This document shows, piece after piece, positions 34,808-42,381 of a DNA stretch of 64,000 nucleotides. The stretch comes from Deltaproteobacteria bacterium HGW-Deltaproteobacteria-8. GTDB lineage: Bacteria; Desulfobacterota; Desulfovibrionia; Desulfovibrionales; Desulfovibrionaceae. Every line of letters begins with the position of its first letter. Positions within the stretch are counted from its first letter, which is position 1. Under the pieces are notes generated by a model that had not been told where the DNA came from, did not search any database, and saw only the letters and a list, made by a program, of their open reading frames with translations. Where the stretch lies: contig PHAR01000001.1 of the NCBI GenBank assembly GCA_002840405.1, forward strand, positions 516,320 through 580,319. The letters run 5' to 3'. Position numbers and translations under genes: made by a program.

Positions 34808-35868
34808 GCAGCATGACGCGCAACCAGATTTTGTCGGCCATCGCCGACAACCAGACCCTTGAGGGCGTGAACGTCTCCGGCGTTGACCTGTCCGGCGCGG
34901 ACCTGACGGGCGGGCGCTTTCGCAAGGCGGTCATGCACGGAGCGAACCTGGCCGGGGCCAACGTGCTCAAGACCGGCTTCAGGGACTGCGACTTCAGCGG
35001 GGCCAACTTCGACGGCACGGACCTGACCAAGGTGGACCTGCGGGGCATGACCTTTGCGGGCGCGTCCTTCCGGCAAACCAAGATGCACATGACGCTGCTG
35101 CAGAATACCGACTTCTCCGGCGCGGACATGCAGGGCGCGGAGCTCACCTGGTCCGTGGCCCAGCATTCCAGTTTCAAAGGCGCGGACATGCGCTCCATGA
35201 AGATCCTCAAAACCGTACTTTCCCACTCCGACCTCGACCAGGCCAACCTGGCCGGGGCCAGCCTGGACCGCGTGGTCTTCAACGGCTCCACCTTCAAGGG
35301 CGCCAAGCTCAAGGGCGGCTCCTTCTTCAAGATCATGCTGCGCGGGGCGGACCTGGAGGGCCAGGACATCTCAGGGCAAAAGTTCGCCCAGGTGCTGCTG
35401 GACAGCGCAAACCTCAAGGGCGCCAACCTGTCCGGCGCGGATTTGACCATGTCCAACTTCATGGGTGCGGACCTGACCGGCGCAAATCTCTCAGGGGCCA
35501 CGGCCCGTAGCTGCATGTTCAACGGGGCCATGGTGCGGGAGGCCAATTTCTCCCGGGCGGACCTGACCAAGGCCTATTTCGGCGAGGCCGACGCCACCCT
35601 GGCGGATTTCTCCGGGGCCATCATGGTGCATGCCATCTTTGCCGGGGCAGGCTGCCAGGCGGCCAGGTTCGTGGGCGCGCATCTGCAGCATTCCGATTTT
35701 TCCCACGCGGACCTGACGCACGCGGATTTTTCCCGCGCGTCCATGTACCGGGCCAAGATGCACCGCGCCCTGGACAAGGACACCAACTGGGACGGCGCTT
35801 CCCGGATCATGCTCCAGGGCACGGACAAGGACCTCGAAGAGGCCGAAAACTGGACGCGGCCCGCATAA
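34804..35868 (+). CDS. Pentapeptide-repeat protein
   Basis: A 354-residue protein made almost entirely of A(D/N)LxG pentapeptide repeats (from about residue 17 to 335), e.g. VDLSGADLTGG, ANLAGANVLK, ANLKGANLSGADL. It folds as a right-handed quadrilateral beta-helix and has no signal peptide or membrane helix. Its ATG overlaps the stop of the large pentapeptide protein (ATGA), so the two are made together, and it looks like a duplicate of that protein's C-terminal helix. In this setting it is more likely a T6SS scaffold or adaptor than a gyrase-mimic resistance protein. Confidence 0.85.
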   Translation: MSSMTRNQILSAIADNQTLEGVNVSGVDLSGADLTGGRFRKAVMHGANLAGANVLKTGFRDCDFSGANFDGTDLTKVDLRGMTFAGASFRQTKMHMTLLQNTDFSGADMQGAELTWSVAQHSSFKGADMRSMKILKTVLSHSDLDQANLAGASLDRVVFNGSTFKGAKLKGGSFFKIMLRGADLEGQDISGQKFAQVLLDSANLKGANLSGADLTMSNFMGADLTGANLSGATARSCMFNGAMVREANFSRADLTKAYFGEADATLADFSGAIMVHAIFAGAGCQAARFVGAHLQHSDFSHADLTHADFSRASMYRAKMHRALDKDTNWDGASRIMLQGTDKDLEEAENWTRPA

Positions 35869-35893
35869 TTTTTCCAAAGACGCAGGAGGATGC

Positions 35894-36517
35894 ATGCATA
35901 ATCTGGCGGAAAAGATCATCCCGGCACGGCCGGAACTGGAATATGGCACAGTGGTGTCGTCGGGCGACGCCGTTGTCGTCGCCGTGCCCTTCGGCGAGAT
36001 TCAGGCGGTACGCGCCGCAGGCTGCCTCATCCGCCCGGAAAAGGGCGACAGCGTGCTGCTGTCCGTCGACGCCCAGGGCGGGGCCTGGGTGTTGTCCGTG
36101 CTCGAACGCGCGGGAGTAACGCCCACGGCCCTGGAGTTTGAGGGCGACACGGTGCTGCGGATCAAGGGCGGCGGCCTGACCGTGGCCCCGGACACGGAGC
36201 TCACCTGCGTCACCGGGAAGGCGTCCCTGCATGCCGAGGACGCAGAAGTGACGGCTGGCCGGGCCACCCTGACCGCCCGCCTGTTCTCAAGCCAGGTGGA
36301 GCTGGTCAAGCACGTGGCCGGAACCGTGGACGACATCAGCCGCGAGTTCACCCGCCGCGTGGTCAATTATTTCCGCTTCACCACGGAGCACGAGGACTGC
36401 CAGGCCAGGTCGAGCAGACAGCTGGTGGAGGAGACCATGACCATGCACAGCAAGAACACGGTCATCGTGTCCGAAGAGCACGTCAAGATCGACGGCGAGC
36501 TCATCCACATGGGCTAG
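35894..36517 (+). CDS. DUF3540 family T6SS accessory protein
   Basis: A 207-residue protein. The first ~100 residues are beta-rich (GDAVVVAVPFGEIQAVRAAGCLIRPEKGDSVLL as a stretch of strands), the middle has repetitive short strands (TCVTGKASLHAEDAEVTAG), and the end is helical with a His-rich MTMHSKNTVIVSEEHVKIDG. DUF3540 proteins occur between DUF2169/pentapeptide and DUF4150 genes in T6SS loci. The beta-solenoid-like middle with its final 'DGELIHMG' resembles a VgrG C-terminal prism, so it may extend or cap the spike. AGGAGG lies 5 bases before the start. Confidence 0.75.
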   Translation: MHNLAEKIIPARPELEYGTVVSSGDAVVVAVPFGEIQAVRAAGCLIRPEKGDSVLLSVDAQGGAWVLSVLERAGVTPTALEFEGDTVLRIKGGGLTVAPDTELTCVTGKASLHAEDAEVTAGRATLTARLFSSQVELVKHVAGTVDDISREFTRRVVNYFRFTTEHEDCQARSSRQLVEETMTMHSKNTVIVSEEHVKIDGELIHMG

Positions 36518-36616
36518 GGCATGTTCCGGAACGCAGGACTTGCGCGTTCGCACGGGCTATCCGGGCGCGCAGATAAAGAAAAGGAACTCGTCAGCAAAGC
36601 CTGACAAGGAAACGCC

Positions 36617-37021
36617 ATGTTTGCATTAACTCAAGGCGCAGGAATCGACTTCGGCTTCCCGGACTGCTGCCTGACCCCGGTGGGGCCGGTGCCGGTGCCC
36701 ATTCCGTACCCGAACATCGCCGAATCGGCCACCACGGCCCCGGCGGCCTACAACGTGCTGACCGACTGCATGCCCACCCTGACCCAGATGTCGCTTGGCC
36801 TGGTCAGCGAGGGCGACGAGCCCGGCGTGCTCATGGGCGTGGTGTCGCACCTCGAATCGGGCCAGACCGAGTATCTCGTGGGCTGCATCACCATCCTGGC
36901 CGACGGCCTGCCCGTGCAGCGGCTCACCAGCGTCACGGGCCAGAACTGCCTGGCCGTGCTGCCCAACGCGCCGGGCATGTGCATCTGCCCCAGCCAGTGC
37001 ACAGTGCTGACCCTGGGCTAG
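36617..37021 (+). CDS. PAAR-like DUF4150 protein (T6SS spike tip)
   Basis: A 134-residue DUF4150/PAAR-like protein. It has FPDCCLTPVGPVPVPIPYPNIA, the Pro/Val-rich element of this family, and a cysteine-rich end (NAPGMCICPSQCTVL). PAAR-like proteins form a sharp cone on the VgrG tip and often carry a toxin; this one ends after the cone, so it is a bare tip. It is the only PAAR-type gene in the locus, which makes it the probable tip for the upstream VgrG. An AAGGAAA ribosome site precedes the ATG. Confidence 0.82.
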   Translation: MFALTQGAGIDFGFPDCCLTPVGPVPVPIPYPNIAESATTAPAAYNVLTDCMPTLTQMSLGLVSEGDEPGVLMGVVSHLESGQTEYLVGCITILADGLPVQRLTSVTGQNCLAVLPNAPGMCICPSQCTVLTLG

Positions 37022-37064
37022 CAGAGGGAAGACTTCCAGCGGCGCGCCCAACGAGGAGGGACTC

Positions 37065-37838
37065 ATGGCCAAGTGCGTTTTTATAAGCATCCTGGAAAAG
37101 GACGAGACCAAGGGCCGGGGGCTCTTCCAGGCCGTGACCCGCTACGGGCTCGCGGTGAACGGCCATTTCTGGTCCGACAACCTGGAGAAGATGGAGTGGG
37201 CCGGCCCCATCAATGAGCTGAGCAAACCCGAGGTCGGCGTCTGGCTGATCAAGGGCGGCAAGGCCAGCTTCGAGAACCCGGCCATCCGCTTCGGGCTGGG
37301 GCTGCTCGCGGCCGCAGTCCAGGCGCGGCGCGGCCACGGGTTCCCCATCCTGTGCATCTGCGACGATGGCAGCCTGGACGTGGACACGCTGCCCACGACC
37401 CTCAGGAGCGCGGAGGTGGTGGACGAGGCCAAGCTGGGCGTCAAGCTGGCGGCCAGGGCCAACATGCCCATCCCGAAGATCGCGCCGGAGTACCGCTTCG
37501 ACCTGTACCCCCTGCCCAGCCTCGGCCTGTGGGTGGAGACCGGCCCGGCGCCAGGCCATGCCTGGAAGGGCGCGCTGCTCGGCGTGTCCGGCGGGAGCAT
37601 CGAGGCCCACGGCGTTGGCCCGGCCGGGATGCTGCCCGACAAGTGCGTGCTGAACTACCCCATGCAGGGGCTCAAGCTGGAGCTGGGCGGCAAGGACTAT
37701 GTGGGCTGGGCCGTGCAGAACGCGCTCGGCGAGAACGACTCGTACTACGTGAAGGTCGCCGGGACCCCGGACAGCCTGCTGCTCGGCGAACTGCCCGAGG
37801 GCGACGACGCGGAGCTCTTCTCCCTGACCCTGAAATAG
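37065..37838 (+). CDS. Unrecognised protein downstream of the PAAR-like gene
   Basis: A 257-residue soluble protein; I do not recognise its family. It has no signal peptide or membrane helix. The first half looks alpha/beta (MAKCVFISILEKDETKGRG, RFGLGLLAAAVQARRGHGFPILCICDDG as a strand-helix-strand block); the second half is beta-rich (LGLWVETGP, LKLELGGKDYVGW, DSYYVKVAG). It sits 43 bases after the PAAR-like gene, the usual place for a T6SS effector or its partner. It could be an effector cargo, a chaperone or an effector-loading protein. No immunity gene follows in the same direction: the next gene is on the other strand, which argues against an antibacterial toxin with a standard immunity partner. 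Confidence 0.6.
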   Translation: MAKCVFISILEKDETKGRGLFQAVTRYGLAVNGHFWSDNLEKMEWAGPINELSKPEVGVWLIKGGKASFENPAIRFGLGLLAAAVQARRGHGFPILCICDDGSLDVDTLPTTLRSAEVVDEAKLGVKLAARANMPIPKIAPEYRFDLYPLPSLGLWVETGPAPGHAWKGALLGVSGGSIEAHGVGPAGMLPDKCVLNYPMQGLKLELGGKDYVGWAVQNALGENDSYYVKVAGTPDSLLLGELPEGDDAELFSLTLK

Positions 37839-37852
37839 GACATCACGCCCTC

Positions 37853-39415
37853 CTACCAGCTGAAGCCGAAGCTGAACCGTTGCCCGCTGGAGAGGATCTC
37901 CGGGGCCAGGGTCAGGCTGATGTCCAGCGGGGTTCCGCCGTCATGCTCCCCGTGCGCCGCCACCGAGAGGTCGTGCGGCGCGGGCAGGCCCAGCGACTGG
38001 ATGTACAGGGCGATGGCCTGCGCGAGGTCGGTCTCGAGGTCCTTGATCTCGCCACGCCGGGTGGCGGACATCCGGATGAGGAAGCCGGTCAGCAGGGACA
38101 AAAACAGCCGGAACTTCAACGGCCCGCCGTCCATGGTGACCGCGCCCGCGGCAAAGACCTGGTCCCGGCCCGGCGTTGCGGCCAGGGGCAGAATGCCCGC
38201 CCGCTTGAAGTCCGCCAACCGCTCCAGACCCAGCGGAACCTCCAGCGGCGAGGGCCTGGGGCCGTCCGTAAGCGGCATCTGCTCCAGGCTGACGCTGCCG
38301 CGCTCGTCCAGGCGGGTGGGCCGGCCATGCACGGCCACGCTTTTGGCGCACAGCGCGCTAAGTCCCCAGGCCGCGCTGGCCCAGAGCGGCTCCGCCTCGC
38401 TGAAGCCCTGTCCCGCAAAGCCGGGCTCCGGCCGGTGCAGGGGCCGGGCCAGCACGCCGCCGACGCAGGGCGCGAGCCAGCCCGCACCGGGCCGGGCGGC
38501 CAGGGTCTTCCAGCGGGCGTACTCCGGGCCTTCCAACTGGCCCGGGATGTAGCGCACCGAGCCAAGCTCGCCCCAGTCAGCTATCCCCAGGAAATTCGAC
38601 CCAATAGGCACCACAAGCGGGGCAAGCAGGGCCTCGGCGAAGTCCATGGCCCGCTCCAGCACGGCCATGTCGCGGGGGGTGTTGGCCAGGGGCAGGTCCA
38701 GCAGCGCCATATCCGGCGGGCTGCCCGCCAGGGCGGTTTCGAGCTGGTCAAAGACCGGGAGGCTGTCGCCCTGCGGCAGGGGGACAAGGGTCAGGCGCAC
38801 GGAGGTCGTCGCGCCCGAGGGGACCTGCCGGGCCAGCAGCTCGGCGCCGCGCCAGGCGGCCTCCAGGCGCCGGAAATTACGGTCCGCGAAGATGGCCTGC
38901 AAAAGACGGCTGTGGATGGCATCGAGCTGCTGCACAAGGCCGCCAGCGGCCCTCGGCGCTATAGGATCCCCTCCCCCACCGCCACCGGTGTCGACCAGGG
39001 ACAAGAGGTCATCCAGGGCGCTGGCCTTGGCCGATGCGCCAGAGGCGATCTGGGAGGCAGCCTGCGGGGCCGGGATGCTGATGATCCGGGCCACGCGAGG
39101 GCAGACCATCGCCAGCCCGGCAGGGGCTCCCCCGGCCGCGAGGTGGTCCTTGGCCGCCTGGAGCTCCTGGAGATACGGCGCGCCCGAGGCCAGGTTGCCC
39201 GGCCTGAACCCGGCCATGCTTTTCACGGTCACCGCCATTGAGCCGTCAGGGCAGAGCCCCTTGTCCACGGGAATGTCCAGGGTCGGCGAAAGCTCGGCCA
39301 GGGCGGAGTCCAGGGACTGGGAATCAACGCTGAGCACGGGGGGGGCGGCCAGGTCCAGGGCCGGGGAAAACGGCGCCAGGGCCAGGATGGTGAAGACGGG
39401 GGGAGTGATGCGCAT
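37853..39415 (-). CDS. Divergent TssB-TssC sheath fusion paralogue
   Basis: A 520-residue protein on the opposite strand inside the T6SS locus. Its first ~110 residues follow TssB in order (FTILALAPFS for the LLVMGDFS strand; VDSQSLDSALAELSPTLDIPV; MAVTVKSMAGFRP for the FxxLxDFxP element). The rest follows TssC: a linker, FRRLEAAWRGAELL (for FQQMESSWRSLKFL), LGIADWGELGSV (for FFGIEKWSELPNL), ARWKTLAARP, WGLSALCAKS, and a C-terminal strand RFSFGFSW. Thus one polypeptide carries both sheath subunits in shortened, diverged form. The start is fixed by AGGAGG 5 bases before the ATG. It may cap, nucleate or regulate the sheath, or be specific to the baseplate. Assignment is my own alignment by eye. 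Confidence 0.72.
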   Translation of the reverse strand: MRITPPVFTILALAPFSPALDLAAPPVLSVDSQSLDSALAELSPTLDIPVDKGLCPDGSMAVTVKSMAGFRPGNLASGAPYLQELQAAKDHLAAGGAPAGLAMVCPRVARIISIPAPQAASQIASGASAKASALDDLLSLVDTGGGGGGDPIAPRAAGGLVQQLDAIHSRLLQAIFADRNFRRLEAAWRGAELLARQVPSGATTSVRLTLVPLPQGDSLPVFDQLETALAGSPPDMALLDLPLANTPRDMAVLERAMDFAEALLAPLVVPIGSNFLGIADWGELGSVRYIPGQLEGPEYARWKTLAARPGAGWLAPCVGGVLARPLHRPEPGFAGQGFSEAEPLWASAAWGLSALCAKSVAVHGRPTRLDERGSVSLEQMPLTDGPRPSPLEVPLGLERLADFKRAGILPLAATPGRDQVFAAGAVTMDGGPLKFRLFLSLLTGFLIRMSATRRGEIKDLETDLAQAIALYIQSLGLPAPHDLSVAAHGEHDGGTPLDISLTLAPEILSSGQRFSFGFSW

Positions 39416-39541
39416 GCGGCCTCCTCGGACAGGAACATTTTCGGGCCAGGAGCGTTCTCGGGGCGTTGGACAGATCATAGCGGAAAACAGTTCGGATTGG
39501 AAACAGAGTCCTGGCAAGGGTTGCGGCGCTGTCGTGATGCA

Positions 39542-39570
39542 TCGACATTGATTGATTTTTTGTGTAGAAA
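39542..39570 (+). promoter_or_regulatory. Putative promoter of the tssJKLM operon
   Basis: TCGACA (39542-39547), a 17-base spacer and TAGAAA (39565-39570), in an AT-rich patch of the 218-base region between the divergent sheath-like gene and tssJ. It would start transcription about 60 bases before the tssJ GTG and make the membrane-complex genes a separate unit. Confidence 0.5.
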
Positions 39571-39623
39571 TTTCCAGGTCGGTAATGCTGCCGGTTTCAG
39601 GTGTGGGAATATCTACGCACAGA

Positions 39624-39631
39624 GGGGGGGG
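39624..39631 (+). repeat. Run of eight Gs in the tssJ ribosome-binding region
   Basis: A homopolymer of eight Gs lies within AGAGGGGGGGGCG, 2 bases before the likely GTG start of tssJ, so it forms the Shine-Dalgarno region. Slippage here would alter spacing to the start codon. Confidence 0.6.
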
Positions 39632-39633
39632 CG

Positions 39634-40215
39634 GTGTACGGCAAGTTATTGATTCCGCTTCTGTTTGCCTCTGCACTTCTGGCCGCAGGTTGTGGCGGCG
39701 GGCAACAGAAACCGCAGAATCCAACGACCGTCACGTCCCCTGCGCTGAGCCCGGCGGACATCAAGTGGACCTATCAGATCAACGCCATCAGCCTCAAACT
39801 TGGCGTGGACAAGAACCTGAACGAGTACCAAGGCGCGCCGCATGCCCTGCTGCTCTGCGTCTACCAGCTGTCCAGCCAGAACAAGTTCAAGGAGACGGCA
39901 GGCACATCCACCGGGCTGAACGCCTTGTACGACTGCAAGAGTTTCGACGCCTCGGTGACCCATGTGCAGCGGGTGTTTGTCCAGCCAGGCCAGAACGCCA
40001 CCCTGTCCATGGACAGGGCTGAGGGGACCAAGTTCATGGCCGTGGCCGCAGGGTACTATGATCTGCAGGGGACCGGAGCCACCAGGACCTGGCAGATCCC
40101 GATGGAGACATCTGAGAAAGGCATGCTTTTTTGGAAGGATACGCTATATGCCCCAGCAAAACTGGACGCGATGCTGATCCTTGGTCCGCACGAGTTACAG
40201 AAGGTAGGAGAGTGA
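39634..40215 (+). CDS. tssJ: T6SS outer-membrane lipoprotein TssJ
   Basis: A 193-residue TssJ/VasD-type lipoprotein. The signal segment LLIPLLFASALLAAGC gives a lipobox cysteine at about residue 20. The mature beta-sandwich has ALLLCVYQLSSQNKF (the family LYQL-x-n-F element), VFVQPGQNATLSMDRAEG and the final AMLILGPHEL. TssJ anchors TssM to the outer membrane. The GTG at 39634 is preferred over GTG 39601 because the G-rich ribosome site lies just before it and the signal peptide then has normal length. Confidence 0.88.
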   Translation: MYGKLLIPLLFASALLAAGCGGGQQKPQNPTTVTSPALSPADIKWTYQINAISLKLGVDKNLNEYQGAPHALLLCVYQLSSQNKFKETAGTSTGLNALYDCKSFDASVTHVQRVFVQPGQNATLSMDRAEGTKFMAVAAGYYDLQGTGATRTWQIPMETSEKGMLFWKDTLYAPAKLDAMLILGPHELQKVGE

Positions 40216-40218
40216 GGC

Positions 40219-41598
40219 GTGCAGGCTGACAAACCGCTGTTTTGGCACCAGGGTCTCTTTCTTCAGCCCCAGCACTTCCAGCTGGCCGACATGCACCAGT
40301 TGCACCGGCTGCGGGCCTTGCGTGAATTCGGCCAGCCGCATTTCTGGGGCATCACCCGCCTCGCCATCCGCACGGGCGCGCTCGAGCGGCGCAACTTCGA
40401 GGTGAGCGACGTCGAGATCCTGTTCGACGACGGCAACCTCGTCTCCTTCCCCGGGAACGCCACCCTCGCCCCCCGCTCCTTTGACAAGGCCTGGGTGGAT
40501 GGGGAGAAGCCGTTCATGGTCTACCTGGGCCTGCGCAAGTGGAACCCCGAGGGCGGCAACGTCTCCCTGGTGGAGGGTGACGCGCCCACGGCCAACACCA
40601 TGTTCTCGGCCTCGCCCACCCCGGAGGACACCCCCGACTTCCTGGGTGCCGGGCCGGTGGCCCAGATCAAGCCCATGCGCTTCGTGCTCCGCCTGTTCTG
40701 GGAAACCGAACTGGAGGACCTTGGCTCCTACTCCCTCATCCCCATCGCCCGCCTGCTGCTCGACGGCGAGCAGGTCCACCTGGCCGACAACTTCTCCCCG
40801 CCCTGCCTGACCATGACAGCCTCCGCCACCTTGTCGAACACCTTCAAGGGGATCAGCGACCAGGTGGCCTCGCGCTGCCGCCGCCTGGAGGAATACAAGA
40901 ATCCGGGCGGGCTCGGCGCGGGCGATCTCGACTTCTCCTCCACGGTCTTCCTCCTGGCCCTGCGCACGCTCAACCGCTACGCCCCGCTGCTCAAGCACCT
41001 GGCCGACGCCCCCCACATCCATCCGTGGCAGGCCTTTGGCCTCTTGCGCCAGGTCGTGGGCGAGCTGTCGTCGTTTTCGCGGGATGTCTCCGCTCTCGGC
41101 GAAGGCCTGCATGGCGAGAAGCTGCTGCCGGACTACGACCACGAGAACCCTGCCGCATGCTTCGAGGCCGCGCGCGCCCTCATCACGCGCATCCTGGACA
41201 GCCTGACCGCCGGGCCGGAGTTCATGACCCAGCTCCTCTACGAGGACCCCTACTATTCCGCCGACCTGCCGGAACGGGCCTTTTCCCCGGGCAACACGTA
41301 CTGGCTGCTCATCCGCACCAGCGAGCCGGAAAACGCCCTGCCCGAGGTGCAGAAGATGGCGAAGCTCTCCGCCACCAGGGGCATGAGCGCGCTTCTGGCC
41401 AGGGCCGTGCATGGCATCGGGCTGACCTATCAGGAGAATCCGCCGCCCGGCCTGCCGCGCACCAAGGGCGCGCTGTGCTTCCGCGTCGACACGGACAGCC
41501 CGCTTTGGGAAGGGGTCGAGAAAACGCGCAGTATTTCGCTGTACTGGGATTCCGCCCCCAAGGACATGGTGGCCTACATCGCAGCCCGAAGAGGATAG
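40219..41598 (+). CDS. tssK: T6SS baseplate-membrane complex connector TssK
   Basis: A 459-residue TssK protein (start KPLFWHQGLFLQPQHFQLAD, the family signature; later FVLRLFWETELEDLGSYSLIPIARLL). It joins the baseplate wedges to TssL/TssM in the membrane complex and is related to phage receptor-binding proteins. The start is GTG, 3 bases after the tssJ stop, with AGGAG 8 bases upstream. Confidence 0.96.
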   Translation: MQADKPLFWHQGLFLQPQHFQLADMHQLHRLRALREFGQPHFWGITRLAIRTGALERRNFEVSDVEILFDDGNLVSFPGNATLAPRSFDKAWVDGEKPFMVYLGLRKWNPEGGNVSLVEGDAPTANTMFSASPTPEDTPDFLGAGPVAQIKPMRFVLRLFWETELEDLGSYSLIPIARLLLDGEQVHLADNFSPPCLTMTASATLSNTFKGISDQVASRCRRLEEYKNPGGLGAGDLDFSSTVFLLALRTLNRYAPLLKHLADAPHIHPWQAFGLLRQVVGELSSFSRDVSALGEGLHGEKLLPDYDHENPAACFEAARALITRILDSLTAGPEFMTQLLYEDPYYSADLPERAFSPGNTYWLLIRTSEPENALPEVQKMAKLSATRGMSALLARAVHGIGLTYQENPPPGLPRTKGALCFRVDTDSPLWEGVEKTRSISLYWDSAPKDMVAYIAARRG

Positions 41599-41604
41599 CG
41601 CCCC

Positions 41605-42348
41605 ATGCATTTGTCGGATTGCTTCCTCGAATTCTTCACCTTCATCCGCTATCTGGCCGATTCTCCGGAAATGGCTGACGCGGACTACGCGACAGTACGC
41701 GCGGACATCTCGCTTCTCATCAAACGGCTGGACGCCCGGTCGAAGAAGTGCGCGGCAACCCCGGAGCAGCTCGACATGGCACGCTTCGCCGTGTTCGCCT
41801 GGGCGGACGAGGCCGTGCTCTGCTCCGCCTGGCCGGGCGCGCGCGACTGGCTCAAGCACCCGCTTCAGCGCGAGTACTACGGCACGGCCAACGCGGGCGA
41901 GGAGTTCATCGCGCGGCTGCACGGGCTGCTCGGCGGCAGGATGCCGGAGGCTGGAGCAGACGGCGGCAGCATCCTCGCCAAGTTTGCCAAGGAGTCAGGC
42001 CTGGAGCCCAGTGGCGAGATCGGGAGCGTCGAGGTCCTTGAGGTCTTTGCCCTCTGCCTCGCCTTGGGGTACACGGGCATGTATTTCAGCGAAGCCGACC
42101 GGGGACGGCTCGACCAGTTGCGCCAGGACTGCGTCCTGCGCGTCGTGGGCAAGCAGGCCTCGGGCGTCTTGTCCGCCTTTCCCCAGGCCTACGGCAGCCC
42201 CAAGAACCTCCAGCACGCCGCAGGGCATGGGCGGGTGTTCGACCCGCTAGAGATCGTCTTCGCCCTGCTCCCGCTTCTGATCTTGACCGGCATCTATTTC
42301 GCCTACCGCGGGATGCTCCAATACAGCCTGAACCTCTGGTTCGGGTAG
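41605..42348 (+). CDS. tssL: T6SS inner-membrane protein TssL (DotU/IcmH)
   Basis: A 247-residue DotU-family protein with a cytoplasmic helical domain (FFTFIRYLADSPEMADADY; MARFAVFAWADEAVLCS; WLKHPLQREYYGTANAGEEF) and a single C-terminal membrane helix (about 213-235). It stops there: the OmpA-like peptidoglycan-binding extension found in some TssL proteins is absent, so another protein must give the cell-wall anchor. It sits between tssK and tssM. Confidence 0.95.
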   Translation: MHLSDCFLEFFTFIRYLADSPEMADADYATVRADISLLIKRLDARSKKCAATPEQLDMARFAVFAWADEAVLCSAWPGARDWLKHPLQREYYGTANAGEEFIARLHGLLGGRMPEAGADGGSILAKFAKESGLEPSGEIGSVEVLEVFALCLALGYTGMYFSEADRGRLDQLRQDCVLRVVGKQASGVLSAFPQAYGSPKNLQHAAGHGRVFDPLEIVFALLPLLILTGIYFAYRGMLQYSLNLWFG

Positions 42349-42381
42349 AACCGTGACCAGACGTCGCAAGCAACAGGACGC

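Noticed and set aside
33859-35868. Pentapeptide proteins as quinolone-resistance (Qnr-like) proteins
   Set aside because: They sit in an operon with vgrG, DUF2169 and PAAR-like genes and one is fused to DUF2169, so a T6SS role is far more likely.
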